Origin: Anaerolineae bacterium
GTDB taxonomy: Bacteria > Chloroflexota > Anaerolineae > Aggregatilineales > Phototrophicaceae
Length of the DNA: 64,000 bases
Assembly: GCA_022824465.1 (NCBI GenBank)
Contig: JAJDZV010000004.1
Location: 558,001 to 622,000, forward strand
Reading direction: 5' to 3'
Shown piece by piece: positions 17,627 through 27,036 of the stretch. Below the pieces are notes generated by a model that searched no databases, was not told the origin of the DNA, and worked only from the letters and a program-made list of their open reading frames with translations. Position 1 is the stretch's first letter; every line of letters begins with the position of its first letter. Made by a program: the position numbers and the translations under genes.

Positions 17627-18769
17627 ATGAAGCGCGTACTCTTCGCCTCGTGGTATACGGGCTTGGGCGGCGGCGAAACAGATCTGCTCTCTCTGTTCGA
17701 GAATCTCGACGCCAGCCAGTACGACAGCCATCTGCTTCTGCCCGCCGCTGGACGGCTGGGGGAGCGTTGGCGCGAGCGCGGCGGACGGACGCACTTCATC
17801 CCCTATCGCGGCGCGTCGACCGGTTTCGTGCCGGGGATCTGGGCGCGATTTCCAGTTGTGAGTCGCTTTGCCGATCTGATGGCGCGTGAAGGAATCGACC
17901 TGGTGCACAGCGATTACCATAGCTTGCCGCTGCTGGTTCCGGCGACGCGGCGTCTCAACATCCCGCTGCTGTGGACCGTCTGGGGGTGGTGGTTCAAGCC
18001 GAAAGCCTGGCAGCGCAGTTTTTTCCGCGGATTGCGGGCGGTGGCGCGCTCCAAGGCGATTCGGGATGGATTTTTGGGCACGCCTCCCTTCATGTCGCCG
18101 GACAGGCTGCCGGTTGTGTATGCGGGCATAAACACAGAGAGGTTTCATCCGCAGCGCGACGGACTGAAGATTCGGCGCGAACTCGGCCTAAGCGAGGGCG
18201 ATCCAGTGGTAGCGATGGTAGCGCGATTCCAGCGCGTCAAAGGGCATCATCGGTTTCAAGCGATGGCGGAGCGCGTGCTGGCGGAAGTTCCTGGCGCGCA
18301 ATTTGTCATAGCGGGCGACGAGACATTTGGCGCGGCCGCCGACGCCCGCTATCGCCGCGAGATACTGGCGCGCTGGCAATCAAGCGCGGTATTGCAAGAG
18401 CGCATGCACTACATCGGATATCGCGAAGACGTCGAATCGGTGTATGCGGCGGCTGATGTCGTTGTCTGTCCCTCCGACTTTGAGAGTTACGGGAAAGCCA
18501 ATCTCGAGGCGATGGCTTGCGCTGTGCCAGTCGTCAGCACAAGACGCGGCGGGCCGGCGGAGACTGTGATCAATGGCCTCACCGGTTTCCTGGTCGACAG
18601 TGACGACCAGGAGGCGCTGGCGGAGCGGGTTCTGCGATTGCTTGGCGACGCTGACTTGCGCGCGCAAATTGGCGCGGCGGGCCGGCAGCGGGTCGTCGCC
18701 ACGTTCTCGCTTGACTCGGCGACCGCCGCCTACCAGCAAATCTTTGAAGAGCTGCTGAGCGTCAGTTGA
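17627..18769 (+). CDS. Glycosyltransferase family 4 (GT-B fold)
   Basis: A 380-residue retaining glycosyltransferase. The start at 17627 (MKRVLFASWYTGLGGGE) lies 7 bp after the stop of the TIR-WD40 gene; an in-frame ATG upstream lies within that gene. The C-terminal domain carries VAMVARFQRVKGHHRF and the EX7E motif FESYGKANLEAMACAVPVV. The sugar donor and acceptor are unknown; likely polysaccharide or glycolipid synthesis. The gene overlaps the convergent gene at 18762-19715 by 8 bp. Confidence 0.9.
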   Translation: MKRVLFASWYTGLGGGETDLLSLFENLDASQYDSHLLLPAAGRLGERWRERGGRTHFIPYRGASTGFVPGIWARFPVVSRFADLMAREGIDLVHSDYHSLPLLVPATRRLNIPLLWTVWGWWFKPKAWQRSFFRGLRAVARSKAIRDGFLGTPPFMSPDRLPVVYAGINTERFHPQRDGLKIRRELGLSEGDPVVAMVARFQRVKGHHRFQAMAERVLAEVPGAQFVIAGDETFGAAADARYRREILARWQSSAVLQERMHYIGYREDVESVYAAADVVVCPSDFESYGKANLEAMACAVPVVSTRRGGPAETVINGLTGFLVDSDDQEALAERVLRLLGDADLRAQIGAAGRQRVVATFSLDSATAAYQQIFEELLSVS

Positions 18770-19715
18770 CGGTCGCGTTGCCGAAGAACTTCGCCAGGGT
18801 ATCGCTGAGCGTATTGTCGCGCAGGTAGGCGATATGTTCACCGGCGAAGGGAATCGGCTCTATCCCGAAGCGATTGACGAGCGCATTATCCGGCACGGTA
18901 TTGGGCGCCTCCAGCAGGTCAAGCAAGCTGGTGCTGACCGGCGAACCGGGCAGCACGGCTTGCATCAGGCGCACGACCGGGCGCAGCAGCGCGATTGGCA
19001 CAGGCAGCAGGAGACGCCAAGTGCCCAGCGTTTCAATGATTCGACGCTCGATTTCACCCAGGGTTAGCGTTTCCGGACCGCCAAGCGCAAGTTCGGCGCC
19101 GATTGTGCTATCGTCTTCCAGGCAGCGGATGACCGCCTCAACCACATCGTGCACATATACTGGCTGAAACTGTGCCACGCCGCCGCCAATCAGGGGAAAG
19201 ACGATAGGCGTCAGCTTGAGCAGGCGAGCGAAGGAATTGAAGAATTCGTCTTGGGGACCAAATATGGCGGAGGGACGCAGCGCCGTCCATTGCAACGAGG
19301 AAGCGGCGACATAATCCTGGGCGCGCCCCTTGCTGGCGAGGAAGCGATAAGGCAGATCCGCGCGGGCGCCGTTTTGGCTGATATTGATGAAGCGCGGGAC
19401 GCCGGCCGCCTCGGCCGCTTTCACCACATTGATCGTGCCCTGATAATTGACCGACTCGTAGGTCTGGCCGCCCTTTTCCATGGCAATGGCGACGGTGTGA
19501 ATCACCGCTTTTACGTCTCGCATGGCAGGCGCGAGAGTCGCCGGCTTCGTCACGTCGCCTTGGACGGTGTCTATATGTTCGGCAATGCTGCCCAAGCGCA
19601 ATTTGGCTTTGGCCGGCGTCCGCACCAGGGCGCGAACGGGCTGTCCCAAAGTCACGAGTTTCTTCGCAGTTTGATTGCCGACATAGCCGGCCGCGCCAGT
19701 GATCAAGATGGTCAT
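18762..19715 (-). CDS. NAD(P)-binding atypical SDR (NmrA/NDUFA9-like)
   Basis: A 317-residue protein beginning MTILITGAAGYVG, the Rossmann motif of atypical SDRs, with FINISQNGA and a YHD-type region (VYVHDVVEAVIRCLED) characteristic of the complex-I-associated NDUFA9/YwnB-like group. The classical YxxxK pair is not clear. The GGAGGG ribosome site lies 9 nt before the ATG. Relatives bind NAD(P)H as chaperones, quinone reductases or epimerases; the activity here is unknown. Confidence 0.82.
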   Translation of the reverse strand: MTILITGAAGYVGNQTAKKLVTLGQPVRALVRTPAKAKLRLGSIAEHIDTVQGDVTKPATLAPAMRDVKAVIHTVAIAMEKGGQTYESVNYQGTINVVKAAEAAGVPRFINISQNGARADLPYRFLASKGRAQDYVAASSLQWTALRPSAIFGPQDEFFNSFARLLKLTPIVFPLIGGGVAQFQPVYVHDVVEAVIRCLEDDSTIGAELALGGPETLTLGEIERRIIETLGTWRLLLPVPIALLRPVVRLMQAVLPGSPVSTSLLDLLEAPNTVPDNALVNRFGIEPIPFAGEHIAYLRDNTLSDTLAKFFGNATVN

Positions 19716-19869
19716 CGTTGCTTCCCTCCATCATCTTGCTTAATTTCATTATAAGTCTGGACAGCGGATTACGTCCAAGCAAGTTATGCGGCAATCATTG
19801 ACAATAGTAGCAGGGGGCGGACGTGGTAGAATGCTGGCGACAAGGTGAGAACGGTGAATTCAACGCAAC

Positions 19870-20931
19870 ATGAGGGCGCGCGCAGTCAGTCGTATCCAGC
19901 GAAGGGCGAAGAAAATTCGTCTTGAGGCGCATAGTCCGGCGGCGTCGGGAATACAGCTGGCGGCGGAGGCAATCAGAGCCGGGGGATTGGTCGCGTTTCC
20001 GACGGAGACTGTCTACGGCTTGGGGGCAAATGCTTGGGACGCGTCCGCCGTGGAGGATATTTTCCGCGCCAAAGGCAGACCGGCAAACGACCCGCTCATT
20101 GTGCATGTCGCCGAGTTCGACCAGCTGACGACGGTCGCTTGCGATGTGCCGGAATTAGCATGGGATCTTGGTCGTCGATTCTGGCCCGGCGCGCTTACGC
20201 TGGTGCTCAAGAAGTCGGCGCGGATCCCGGCGAATGTCACATCGGGGCTGGAAACGGTGGCCGTGCGCGTGCCCGATCATCCGATTGCCACTGCCCTGCT
20301 GGAGGCGGCCGCGGTTCCGATCGCTGCGCCGAGCGCCAACCGCTTTTCCGCGCCCAGCCCGACTCGCGCGCAGCATGTGCTTGATGATCTGGGTGACGCG
20401 GTCGATATTGTGTTGGACGCTGGCGAAACGGCGATTGGCGTGGAGTCTACGATCCTTAGCTTGGTTGACGGCATGCCGCGACTGCTGCGACCGGGTGGCG
20501 TACCGCTGGAAGACTTGCTCGAGCTCATCCCTGGGCTGGGCTACTCGCCGCATTTCCTGGGCGAAGAAGATGTGGCGCCGGCGCCGGGCGCCTTGCTCAA
20601 GCACTATTCGCCGCGCGCCCGCCTACTGCTGATACGCGGCGACGACGCGGCAGTGAGGGCGGCTATCGGCGCCGAGATCGCGCGCCACCCCAACAGTGGC
20701 GCCCTTGTGTTTGACGCTGATGCCGCTGCCCTCTCCCATTTGGACCTCAAGATCGAGCGTCTGGGCAATGATAACAGGCAGGCGGCGCGGCGTCTATTTG
20801 CAGCCATGCGCGCGTTAGACGCAAAAGGCGTCGACCTGATCATCGCGCGCGCCCCCAGAAGGCGGGGCTTGGGATTGGCGCTCTGGGATCGGCTGTTGCG
20901 CGCCGCTGAAGGCGCTGTGATCGACGTATGA
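19870..20931 (+). CDS. L-threonylcarbamoyladenylate synthase (Sua5 type)
   Basis: A 353-residue protein with an N-terminal YrdC domain (about 22-215; GLVAFPTETVYGLGANA, KGRPANDPLIVHV, PSANRFSAPSPT) and a C-terminal Sua5 domain (about 240-350), making it the long Sua5 form rather than short TsaC. It makes threonylcarbamoyl-AMP from threonine, bicarbonate and ATP, the first step of the t6A37 modification of ANN-decoding tRNAs. The KxR and SxN motifs that bind ATP are visible. It is divergent from the SDR gene; asnS follows on the same strand after about 100 bp. Confidence 0.93.
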   Translation: MRARAVSRIQRRAKKIRLEAHSPAASGIQLAAEAIRAGGLVAFPTETVYGLGANAWDASAVEDIFRAKGRPANDPLIVHVAEFDQLTTVACDVPELAWDLGRRFWPGALTLVLKKSARIPANVTSGLETVAVRVPDHPIATALLEAAAVPIAAPSANRFSAPSPTRAQHVLDDLGDAVDIVLDAGETAIGVESTILSLVDGMPRLLRPGGVPLEDLLELIPGLGYSPHFLGEEDVAPAPGALLKHYSPRARLLLIRGDDAAVRAAIGAEIARHPNSGALVFDADAAALSHLDLKIERLGNDNRQAARRLFAAMRALDAKGVDLIIARAPRRRGLGLALWDRLLRAAEGAVIDV

Positions 20932-20995
20932 TGCCAGTCGGGCGCTCACACGAGCAGCCAGGCGAGCGCGCTTTTGTCTTGCGCGGGTTTGGCTG

Positions 20996-21004
20996 TGCTA
21001 TAAT
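20996..21004 (+). promoter_or_regulatory. Extended -10 promoter of asnS
   Basis: TGCTATAAT (TG at 20996-20997, TATAAT at 20999-21004) lies 33 bp upstream of the start codon; the upstream T-rich TTGTCT at 20974 is a weak -35 with long spacing. Confidence 0.5.
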
Positions 21005-21037
21005 GCCGCCGAAGAAAATGGAAGCTCCCGCAGGAGA

Positions 21038-22381
21038 ATGACTTTGGCAACGGTCATACAGATCAAGGATATCGCCGCTTACGTTGGTAAGGCGGTCAGC
21101 GTGCGCGGCTGGGTCTACAACCGGACCGGCAAAGGGCGCTTGCAGTTCATTCTGCTGCGCGATGGCAGCGGCCAGGCGCAATGCGTCGCCTTCAGACGGG
21201 AAATGGACCCGGAAGAGTTTGCGGTCGCGCGCGGCTTGTCGCAGGAATCGTCGGTGATTATCGAAGGGGTCGTGCGGCAAGATGAACGCGCGCCCGGCAT
21301 CCCCGGGGGCTACGAGATCGGCATACAGCGACTGCAACTGGTGCAGCAAGCGGACGATTATCCGATCACGCCCAAGGAGCATGGCACCGAGTTTCTGATG
21401 AATCATCGCCACTTGTGGGTGCGCAGCAATCGTCAATGGGCGATATTGCGGATACGCGCGACAATCATCAAGGCGATGCGCGATTGGCTGGATGACCAGG
21501 GCTTTCTGCTGGTTGATACGCCAATCATCACGCCAGCCGCTGGCGAAGAGACCACGACGCTGTTTGACGTCGATTATTTTGGCGAGACCGCTTTCCTGGC
21601 GCAAACGGGTCAACTCTACAACGAAGCGAACATCATGGCTTTCGGCAAGGTCTACTGTTTTGGTCCGACCTTCCGCGCCGAAAAGTCGAAGACCCGGCGG
21701 CATTTGATCGAGTTTTGGATGCTCGAGCCAGAGATCGCGTTCTGCTCGCTTGAGGAGTTGATGGACATCGAGGAAGGCTTGGTCTGCAACGTGGTGGAGC
21801 AAGTCATGGCGAAGCATCAGCAAGATCTCGAAATCATTGAGCGCGATATCGACAAGCTTGAAGCAATATCGGCGCCCTTCGCCCGCATCAGTTACGATGA
21901 CGCGGTAGCGCGCTTGCAGGGGCTGCGATCAGAGATTGATGATCCTGAGGCGAAAGCCGAGCTGGCGATCGATTGGGGCGAGGACTTCGGCAGTCCGCAT
22001 GAGACCGCGTTGGCGGAGATGTTTGAGAAACCGGTCTTCGTCTATCACTATCCGACGGCGGTGAAAGCCTTTTATATGACGCCGGTTGCCGGGCGGCCCG
22101 AAGTCTGCCGCAGCGTCGATCTCCTGGCGCCCGAAGGCTATGGCGAGATCATCGGCGGCAGCGAGCGCATCCACGATCTGGACTTGCTCGCGGCGAATAT
22201 AGATGAGATGGGCTTGGGGCGCGAGGCTTATGAGTGGTATCTTGATCTGCGCAAATTCGGCACGGTCCCGCACGCCGGCTTTGGCATCGGCATTGAACGC
22301 ACGGTCGCCTGGATTTGCGGCTTGAGCCACGTACGCGAGACGATTCCATACGCGCGCCTGCTCAACCGGAAGTACCCCTAG
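21038..22381 (+). CDS. asnS: Asparaginyl-tRNA synthetase
   Basis: A 447-residue class IIb synthetase. The N-terminal OB fold binds the anticodon (VSVRGWVYNRTGKGRLQFILLRDG). The catalytic domain shows motif 2 (FGPTFRAEKSKTRRHLIEFW) and motif 3 (GFGIGIERTVAWICG). The substrate pocket (FWMLEPEIAF) is of AsnRS and not AspRS type. It charges tRNA-Asn with asparagine, so this organism need not make Asn-tRNA only by transamidation. The ATG at 21038 lies very close to its AGGAG; a TTG two codons later would have the usual spacing and may be the true start. The 3' end overlaps radA by 20 bp. Confidence 0.93.
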   Translation: MTLATVIQIKDIAAYVGKAVSVRGWVYNRTGKGRLQFILLRDGSGQAQCVAFRREMDPEEFAVARGLSQESSVIIEGVVRQDERAPGIPGGYEIGIQRLQLVQQADDYPITPKEHGTEFLMNHRHLWVRSNRQWAILRIRATIIKAMRDWLDDQGFLLVDTPIITPAAGEETTTLFDVDYFGETAFLAQTGQLYNEANIMAFGKVYCFGPTFRAEKSKTRRHLIEFWMLEPEIAFCSLEELMDIEEGLVCNVVEQVMAKHQQDLEIIERDIDKLEAISAPFARISYDDAVARLQGLRSEIDDPEAKAELAIDWGEDFGSPHETALAEMFEKPVFVYHYPTAVKAFYMTPVAGRPEVCRSVDLLAPEGYGEIIGGSERIHDLDLLAANIDEMGLGREAYEWYLDLRKFGTVPHAGFGIGIERTVAWICGLSHVRETIPYARLLNRKYP

Positions 22382-23762
22382 AGCCGGTTTCGGGCGAAAG
22401 CACAGCGCGCAGCGCCTCAGACACAGTCCGCACTTGGATAAGCTGGGCCTCGGCCGGCAAACCATTGGCGTGAGGCCGAAGCTTCGGCACAAGCGCGCGT
22501 TTAAAGCCAATCTTACGCGCTTCGTTGAGGCGCGCATCTAGTTGGCTCGCCCTTCTGACTTCGCCGCTCAAGCCGACTTCGCCGACGATTGCCAGGTCGG
22601 CTGGCAAGGCGCGATCGTAGTAGCTTGACACAATCGCCATCGCCATCGCCAGATCGGCAGCGGGTTCCGAAATGCGCAAACCGCCGATGACGTTCACAAA
22701 TATGTCCTGCTCCCAGAGCTTCAGCCCGAGGCGCTTGGACAGCACGGCTGCAATCAAGAGGAGCCGGTTCACATCGACGCCGTTGGGCGTGCGCCGCGGA
22801 TTGCCAAATGCCGACGGGCTGGTCAGCGCCTGCATCTCGACGAGCAGCGGGCGGGAACCTTCCATGGTGATGGCGATCGCGGAACCGGCGGCGTTAATCA
22901 AGCGCTCTTCCAGGAAGGCTTCGGAGGGGTTTGCCACCTGGACGAGACCGCGGCCGCGCATCTCGAATACGCCGACTTCGTTTGTCGCGCCAAAGCGATT
23001 CTTGACGCTGCGCAGGAGGCGATAATGCTGAAAGGGATCGCCCTCGAGATAGAGCACGGCATCGACAATATGCTCGAGGACGCGGGGACCCGCGATGTGG
23101 CCGTCCTTGGTCACATGGCCGATGAGCAGGATGCTGAGGCCGCCAGTCTTCGCCAGTTCCTGCAGTTTCGTGGCGCAGTGGCGCACTTGCGCGATCAAGC
23201 CCGGCGATGAGTTCAGCGCGGCGTCCCTGGTCGTTTGGATCGAGTCGATCACCAGAAGCTTCGGCTCCAGCGCGCGCGTGTGGTCGATGATGGCTTCCAG
23301 GTCGGTTTCCGCCAGCAAGTAGAGCCGCTCTGCGCTCAAGCCAAGGCGATCGGCGCGCAGCTTGATCTGCCTGGCGCTTTCCTCGCCGCTGACATAAAGG
23401 ACATTGCCACGCTCCCGCGCGAGCTGCGCAGACAACTCAAGCACCAGGGTGGACTTGCCGATGCCCGGTTCGCCGCCAAGCAGGATCAATGAGCCCGGCA
23501 CCAGCCCGCCGCCGAGCACGCGACTGAATTCGGCAATCGGCACAGGGATGCGGACATCGCGATCTGTATCTATCTGCGCCAAGGTCAGCGGCGGATTTGC
23601 GTTGTCGGTAGCGCGAACCACTGACCCCGCTCCGTCTCGCCGTGTTTGCTCGCGGCGCTCTGCCATCGTGCCGAAGGCTTTGCATCCCGGGCATAACTTG
23701 AATGGCTGCGGGCTGCGTTTTCCGCAATTTGAGCAGACGTAGGTGCTGCGCGTTTTTGCCAT
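22362..23762 (-). CDS. radA: DNA repair protein RadA/Sms
   Basis: A 466-residue protein. An N-terminal C4 zinc finger (CSNCGKRSPQPFKLCPGC, residues 11-28) is followed by a RecA-like ATPase (Walker A GGEPGIGKST) with the RadA signature KNRFG and a C-terminal Lon-protease-like domain (about 300-455). RadA is a branch-migration helicase acting in recombinational repair. It is convergent with asnS and overlaps its last 20 bp. Confidence 0.95.
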   Translation of the reverse strand: MAKTRSTYVCSNCGKRSPQPFKLCPGCKAFGTMAERREQTRRDGAGSVVRATDNANPPLTLAQIDTDRDVRIPVPIAEFSRVLGGGLVPGSLILLGGEPGIGKSTLVLELSAQLARERGNVLYVSGEESARQIKLRADRLGLSAERLYLLAETDLEAIIDHTRALEPKLLVIDSIQTTRDAALNSSPGLIAQVRHCATKLQELAKTGGLSILLIGHVTKDGHIAGPRVLEHIVDAVLYLEGDPFQHYRLLRSVKNRFGATNEVGVFEMRGRGLVQVANPSEAFLEERLINAAGSAIAITMEGSRPLLVEMQALTSPSAFGNPRRTPNGVDVNRLLLIAAVLSKRLGLKLWEQDIFVNVIGGLRISEPAADLAMAMAIVSSYYDRALPADLAIVGEVGLSGEVRRASQLDARLNEARKIGFKRALVPKLRPHANGLPAEAQLIQVRTVSEALRAVLSPETGSRGTSG

Positions 23763-23807
23763 TGCTCTGTGAGGCGCTCCGCCTAGTCCAGCATCTATGA
23801 ATATGGG

Positions 23808-25151
23808 TTAAGGCTGCTTAACAAGTACGCACTCGGAAAAGTCTCCGGCAGCGGCGAATGATGCGAGGCAGTCGTTCAGCAAAGCGCCGACTTTCTGATG
23901 ACCCGCGTTGTTCCAATGCCAGTCGGGCGCGTAGTCGTTCTGCGCATCGAGCAGGTCCAGCGGCGTGAAGTGGCTGATCTTGAGCTCCTCGAACAAGCGC
24001 AATGCCAAGCGGTAGTCTTTCCCTGGTTCAGCCAGGTCGGGCAAGCTGGGAATCAACATTATCAGTAGCGCAGAGCCTTGTCTAATGTTTGCGTCGCGCA
24101 GCTCTCGCAGATATGCGCGCGTGAGCTCCACCTTGAGGTTATCCTGAGCGCGCTGGGCGACGCCGCTGAGCTTGCCAGCATAATCAATGGCGCCGACCGC
24201 GATGGAGCCGAGCCGGGTGGAGCCGAGCAGTCGTTCCAACTCATTAGCCGGCGCCTCAATCCCGCGCCCGCGGTAGTAAGCCAGGCGATCCAGGTCCAGT
24301 TTGGTTACATTTCCCCAGGGGTCCAGGTGATACTGCTGCAGGCGGGTCACCGCGCCATCGGCGTCGATGCCAAGAAAATAGCCATCCACTGGGAAAAGGT
24401 TGTCAAAAAAGTCGTTGACATAAAACCCGTATAGCGTCGCCTGTGGCTTGAGGTCGGGCGCGAATCGCTTGAAGGCGTTTAGCGCTTGATTCGTGCCGAC
24501 GCCAAAGATGCCGGTGTTCCAGACTACGGCTTCGGGCGCGTTAGCCTCAATGGTTTCTACGTAGGACTTTCCTATATCAGCATCGGCGCCGAAGGTAAAC
24601 GAATCACCAAGTACAAGCACGCGCAGTCGCGCATCTAGTTCAGGCTGATAGATGAAGTCTTGCGAATCGTGGAAACCCTGCGCATTGACCAGACAGTCGC
24701 GCCCCGTCAGTTGTCCGCTTTCGCAGGCTTTGGTTGCTTCCGCCGGTATCGACCGGCAGAGCGCGCCTTGGCAGGTCCACCACGGCGCCGCGCGCAAGTC
24801 AGTTTCTGGCGCGCCCTGCGGAAAGTATGTCTCGTAGCCAAGCGCAGTGAGAATGAATTCCAGGACGAGCAAAGTGAAGAGCGTAATGGTGAGGATCGCA
24901 GCCAGGGCGCGCCATTGATTCGCCGCGAACCGCAGGCGGTCCCACCGCAAGACGGCGAGCGGGATGAGAATCAAAATCAGCCCCGACAGTATGGCAAGCA
25001 ACTGAAGCGTATGAATGCCGGGACGCGTACCGGGCAACAGGTCAAAGCCCAGGCCGGCGCCTAGCGCCAATATGCCGACAGCGATGACGAGTTGCAGCGC
25101 GTTGCGCCTCTGGAGCCCCCTGCCTGCTGTCATTCTAACGACGTATGGCAC
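23808..25151 (-). CDS. Membrane-anchored SGNH/GDSL-fold hydrolase
   Basis: A 447-residue protein with three hydrophobic helices in the first 110 residues and an extracytoplasmic SGNH domain. Block I reads VLGDSFTFGAD near residue 181 with the nucleophilic serine. GIFGVGTNQ is block II and VNDFFDN supplies a block III-like asparagine. DWHWNNAGHQ near residue 410 is block V with the Asp and His of the triad. Such proteins remove or transfer acyl groups on polysaccharides or lipids. Start may be 25151 or the ATG six codons in (MTAGRGLQ). A decayed paralogue lies upstream at 25286-25602. Confidence 0.8.
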   Translation of the reverse strand: MPYVVRMTAGRGLQRRNALQLVIAVGILALGAGLGFDLLPGTRPGIHTLQLLAILSGLILILIPLAVLRWDRLRFAANQWRALAAILTITLFTLLVLEFILTALGYETYFPQGAPETDLRAAPWWTCQGALCRSIPAEATKACESGQLTGRDCLVNAQGFHDSQDFIYQPELDARLRVLVLGDSFTFGADADIGKSYVETIEANAPEAVVWNTGIFGVGTNQALNAFKRFAPDLKPQATLYGFYVNDFFDNLFPVDGYFLGIDADGAVTRLQQYHLDPWGNVTKLDLDRLAYYRGRGIEAPANELERLLGSTRLGSIAVGAIDYAGKLSGVAQRAQDNLKVELTRAYLRELRDANIRQGSALLIMLIPSLPDLAEPGKDYRLALRLFEELKISHFTPLDLLDAQNDYAPDWHWNNAGHQKVGALLNDCLASFAAAGDFSECVLVKQP

Positions 25152-25285
25152 ATGCGGACGGGCGCCGCGAACGAGTGATTGGTGGAATAGGCATCGGCAT
25201 GTCCCTCCTTGAGCCTTCGACGCCCGCGTCGGATATTATTCGCTGGCGCGAGACTGCTCCCGTCCACGCCGCAGCCGAAAGTCTA

Positions 25286-25602
25286 CTATAGGGGCATTGT
25301 AACATACGGGCAATTTCCGATATCGTCGGCGTCCATGAAGACCTCGACGCATTCGCCCAGCAGCGGTCCTGTCTTCTGATGACCGGCATTGCTCCAGCAA
25401 TCATCGGGCGCAGGCGGTAGTCATTTGGTTCTGTCGAGTAACAGGGCGGCACACCGGCGTAACTCAGAGCCAGCTCACGAACAAGCAAATTCACCAGCGC
25501 GATAATGGCGAAGGCGACAAGCCTCCCCGGCCTTGGCTCGAAGCGAATTCGCAAGTGCAGCGTCCACTTCTGGTCTGCCTGTTGCTGCGCTGAAGCAGTC
25601 AA
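25286..25602 (-). pseudogene. Remnant of a second SGNH hydrolase gene
   Basis: Two fragments in different frames resemble the intact gene downstream. From 25602 the frame gives a membrane-helix segment (VAFAIIALVNLLVRELAL) matching the third helix region of the intact protein. Then, after a frameshift near 25412-25420, the frame APDDCWSNAGHQKTGPLLG and ECVEVFMDADDIGNCPYV aligns with its C terminus (APDWHWNNAGHQKVGALLND), ending at TAG 25286. Roughly 300 central residues, including the GDS block, are missing. This is best explained by tandem duplication followed by internal deletion. Confidence 0.7.
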
Positions 25603-25761
25603 GGCAAATTCAAGTTGTATTTCCGTGCCTCTGCCCCAAGTTACGCCTGCCCGGGACGCTCAAAGCAACAGGCGACAGATATGCAGCAGAGCGGGCGTAA
25701 CTGTATTGTAATGACCGCGATGTAGCCTAAGAGTCGGATTCTGCTTTCAGGGGACAATTGC

Positions 25762-26934
25762 ATGAAATGGGCGTTTGGACGTAAACATCGGGCGCGTTTG
25801 AGCTGGCTGATCGTTTTGGCGACAGGCCTTCTGCTAGTTGGCGCTTCACTTGCCAACGTGTCTGCCGACGGCGACTGCGCGCCTGGCCACCTGCGTACAT
25901 CCAACTGGTCTACCGACTTCTGCCAGAGCGTCGTGGATTTCGAGGAAATCATCGTCGGCAACCCGGTCAAGGATGGCATCCCCTCGGTTAGGAACCCGCT
26001 GATGGAATCGGTTGAAGCGGCCGCCGGCTGGCTCAGTGAACGTTCGCCGGTCATCGCGGTGGAAATCGACGGCGAGGCGCGCGCCTACCCCTTGGCCATA
26101 CTCATGTGGCATGAGATTGCCAACGATGTGATCGCCAATGTGCCTGTCGCCGTGACATTCTGCCCGCTCTGCAATAGCGCGGTGACCTTTGATCGCCGAG
26201 CGGAACACGATCTGCTGGAGTTTGGCGTTAGCGGGCTGCTGCGCCACAGCGATCTAATCATGTACGACTACGAGACGGAAACCTGGTGGCAGCAACTGAC
26301 CGGCGAGGGCTTGGTTGGCGAACACGCCGGTGTTCTGCTGGATATTGTGCCGTCCCAAGTGGTGAGCTTCGGCAGCTTCGCCGAACGGCGCCCGGATGGT
26401 TTGGTTATGTCGCGTGATACTGGACATGGACGTCAGTATGGCGTCAATCCCTACACGGGTTATGACAGCAATCCTGGCAGGCCATTCTTGTTCCGCGGCG
26501 AGATCGACGCGCGATTGAGTTCGCCGGTGGCGCGTGTGTTGGCGGCGGTGATTGATGGCGCGCCGGTGGCGTATCCCTTCGAAACGCTGCGCCGCGAAAT
26601 GGTGGTCAATGATCAGGTATCGGAAACGCCGATCGTCATTTTCTATCAGCCGGGCGTGGCCTCTGCTCTCGGCGACTACAAGATCGATAACTCCCGCGAT
26701 GTTGGCGCCGCCGGCATGTACGAGTCCTGGCTGGAGGGCGAAGTTCTCGTCTTCAGCGCCAATGGGGACGAGACATTCCGCGACGAAGCGACTGGCTCGA
26801 CCTGGAACGCTTACGGCGAAGCCATCGACGGCGAGCTTGCGGGTAGACGGCTGCGCTGGATCAACGCCTTTCCTCACTTCTGGTTCGCCTGGGCGGCATT
26901 TCATCCCGACACGCAGGTCTACGGGCTGGACTGA
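25762..26934 (+). CDS. Secreted DUF3179 domain protein (copy 1)
   Basis: A 390-residue protein with an N-terminal signal/anchor (about 12-36) and a DUF3179 domain over the rest. Family landmarks are VIAVEIDGEARAYPLAIL, HEIAND, VTFCPLCNSAVTFDR with the paired cysteines, FGVSGLLRHSDLIMYD, and the C-terminal FPHFWFAWAAFHP. The molecular function of DUF3179 is unknown; the CPLC pair could bind a metal or form a disulfide. It is followed by a paralogue, so the pair arose by tandem duplication. Confidence 0.88.
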   Translation: MKWAFGRKHRARLSWLIVLATGLLLVGASLANVSADGDCAPGHLRTSNWSTDFCQSVVDFEEIIVGNPVKDGIPSVRNPLMESVEAAAGWLSERSPVIAVEIDGEARAYPLAILMWHEIANDVIANVPVAVTFCPLCNSAVTFDRRAEHDLLEFGVSGLLRHSDLIMYDYETETWWQQLTGEGLVGEHAGVLLDIVPSQVVSFGSFAERRPDGLVMSRDTGHGRQYGVNPYTGYDSNPGRPFLFRGEIDARLSSPVARVLAAVIDGAPVAYPFETLRREMVVNDQVSETPIVIFYQPGVASALGDYKIDNSRDVGAAGMYESWLEGEVLVFSANGDETFRDEATGSTWNAYGEAIDGELAGRRLRWINAFPHFWFAWAAFHPDTQVYGLD

Positions 26935-27036
26935 AGCCGGGCGCAGACTCCAGGCGACGGATATGCGCCGGACATGGCAGGCCTTCGCGGGCATGTCAAC
27001 TCACAACGGAAGAGTTCTGTTTGCAAAGGAAGAACG

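Noticed and set aside
19798..19832. TTGACA plus TAGAAT as a promoter of the Sua5-type gene
   Set aside because: The spacer would be 23 bp, too long for a normal sigma70 promoter; left unassigned.
20840..21823. Open frame of 327 codons antisense to the end of the Sua5-type gene and asnS
   Set aside because: It covers two well-identified genes and a promoter, and has no family similarity.
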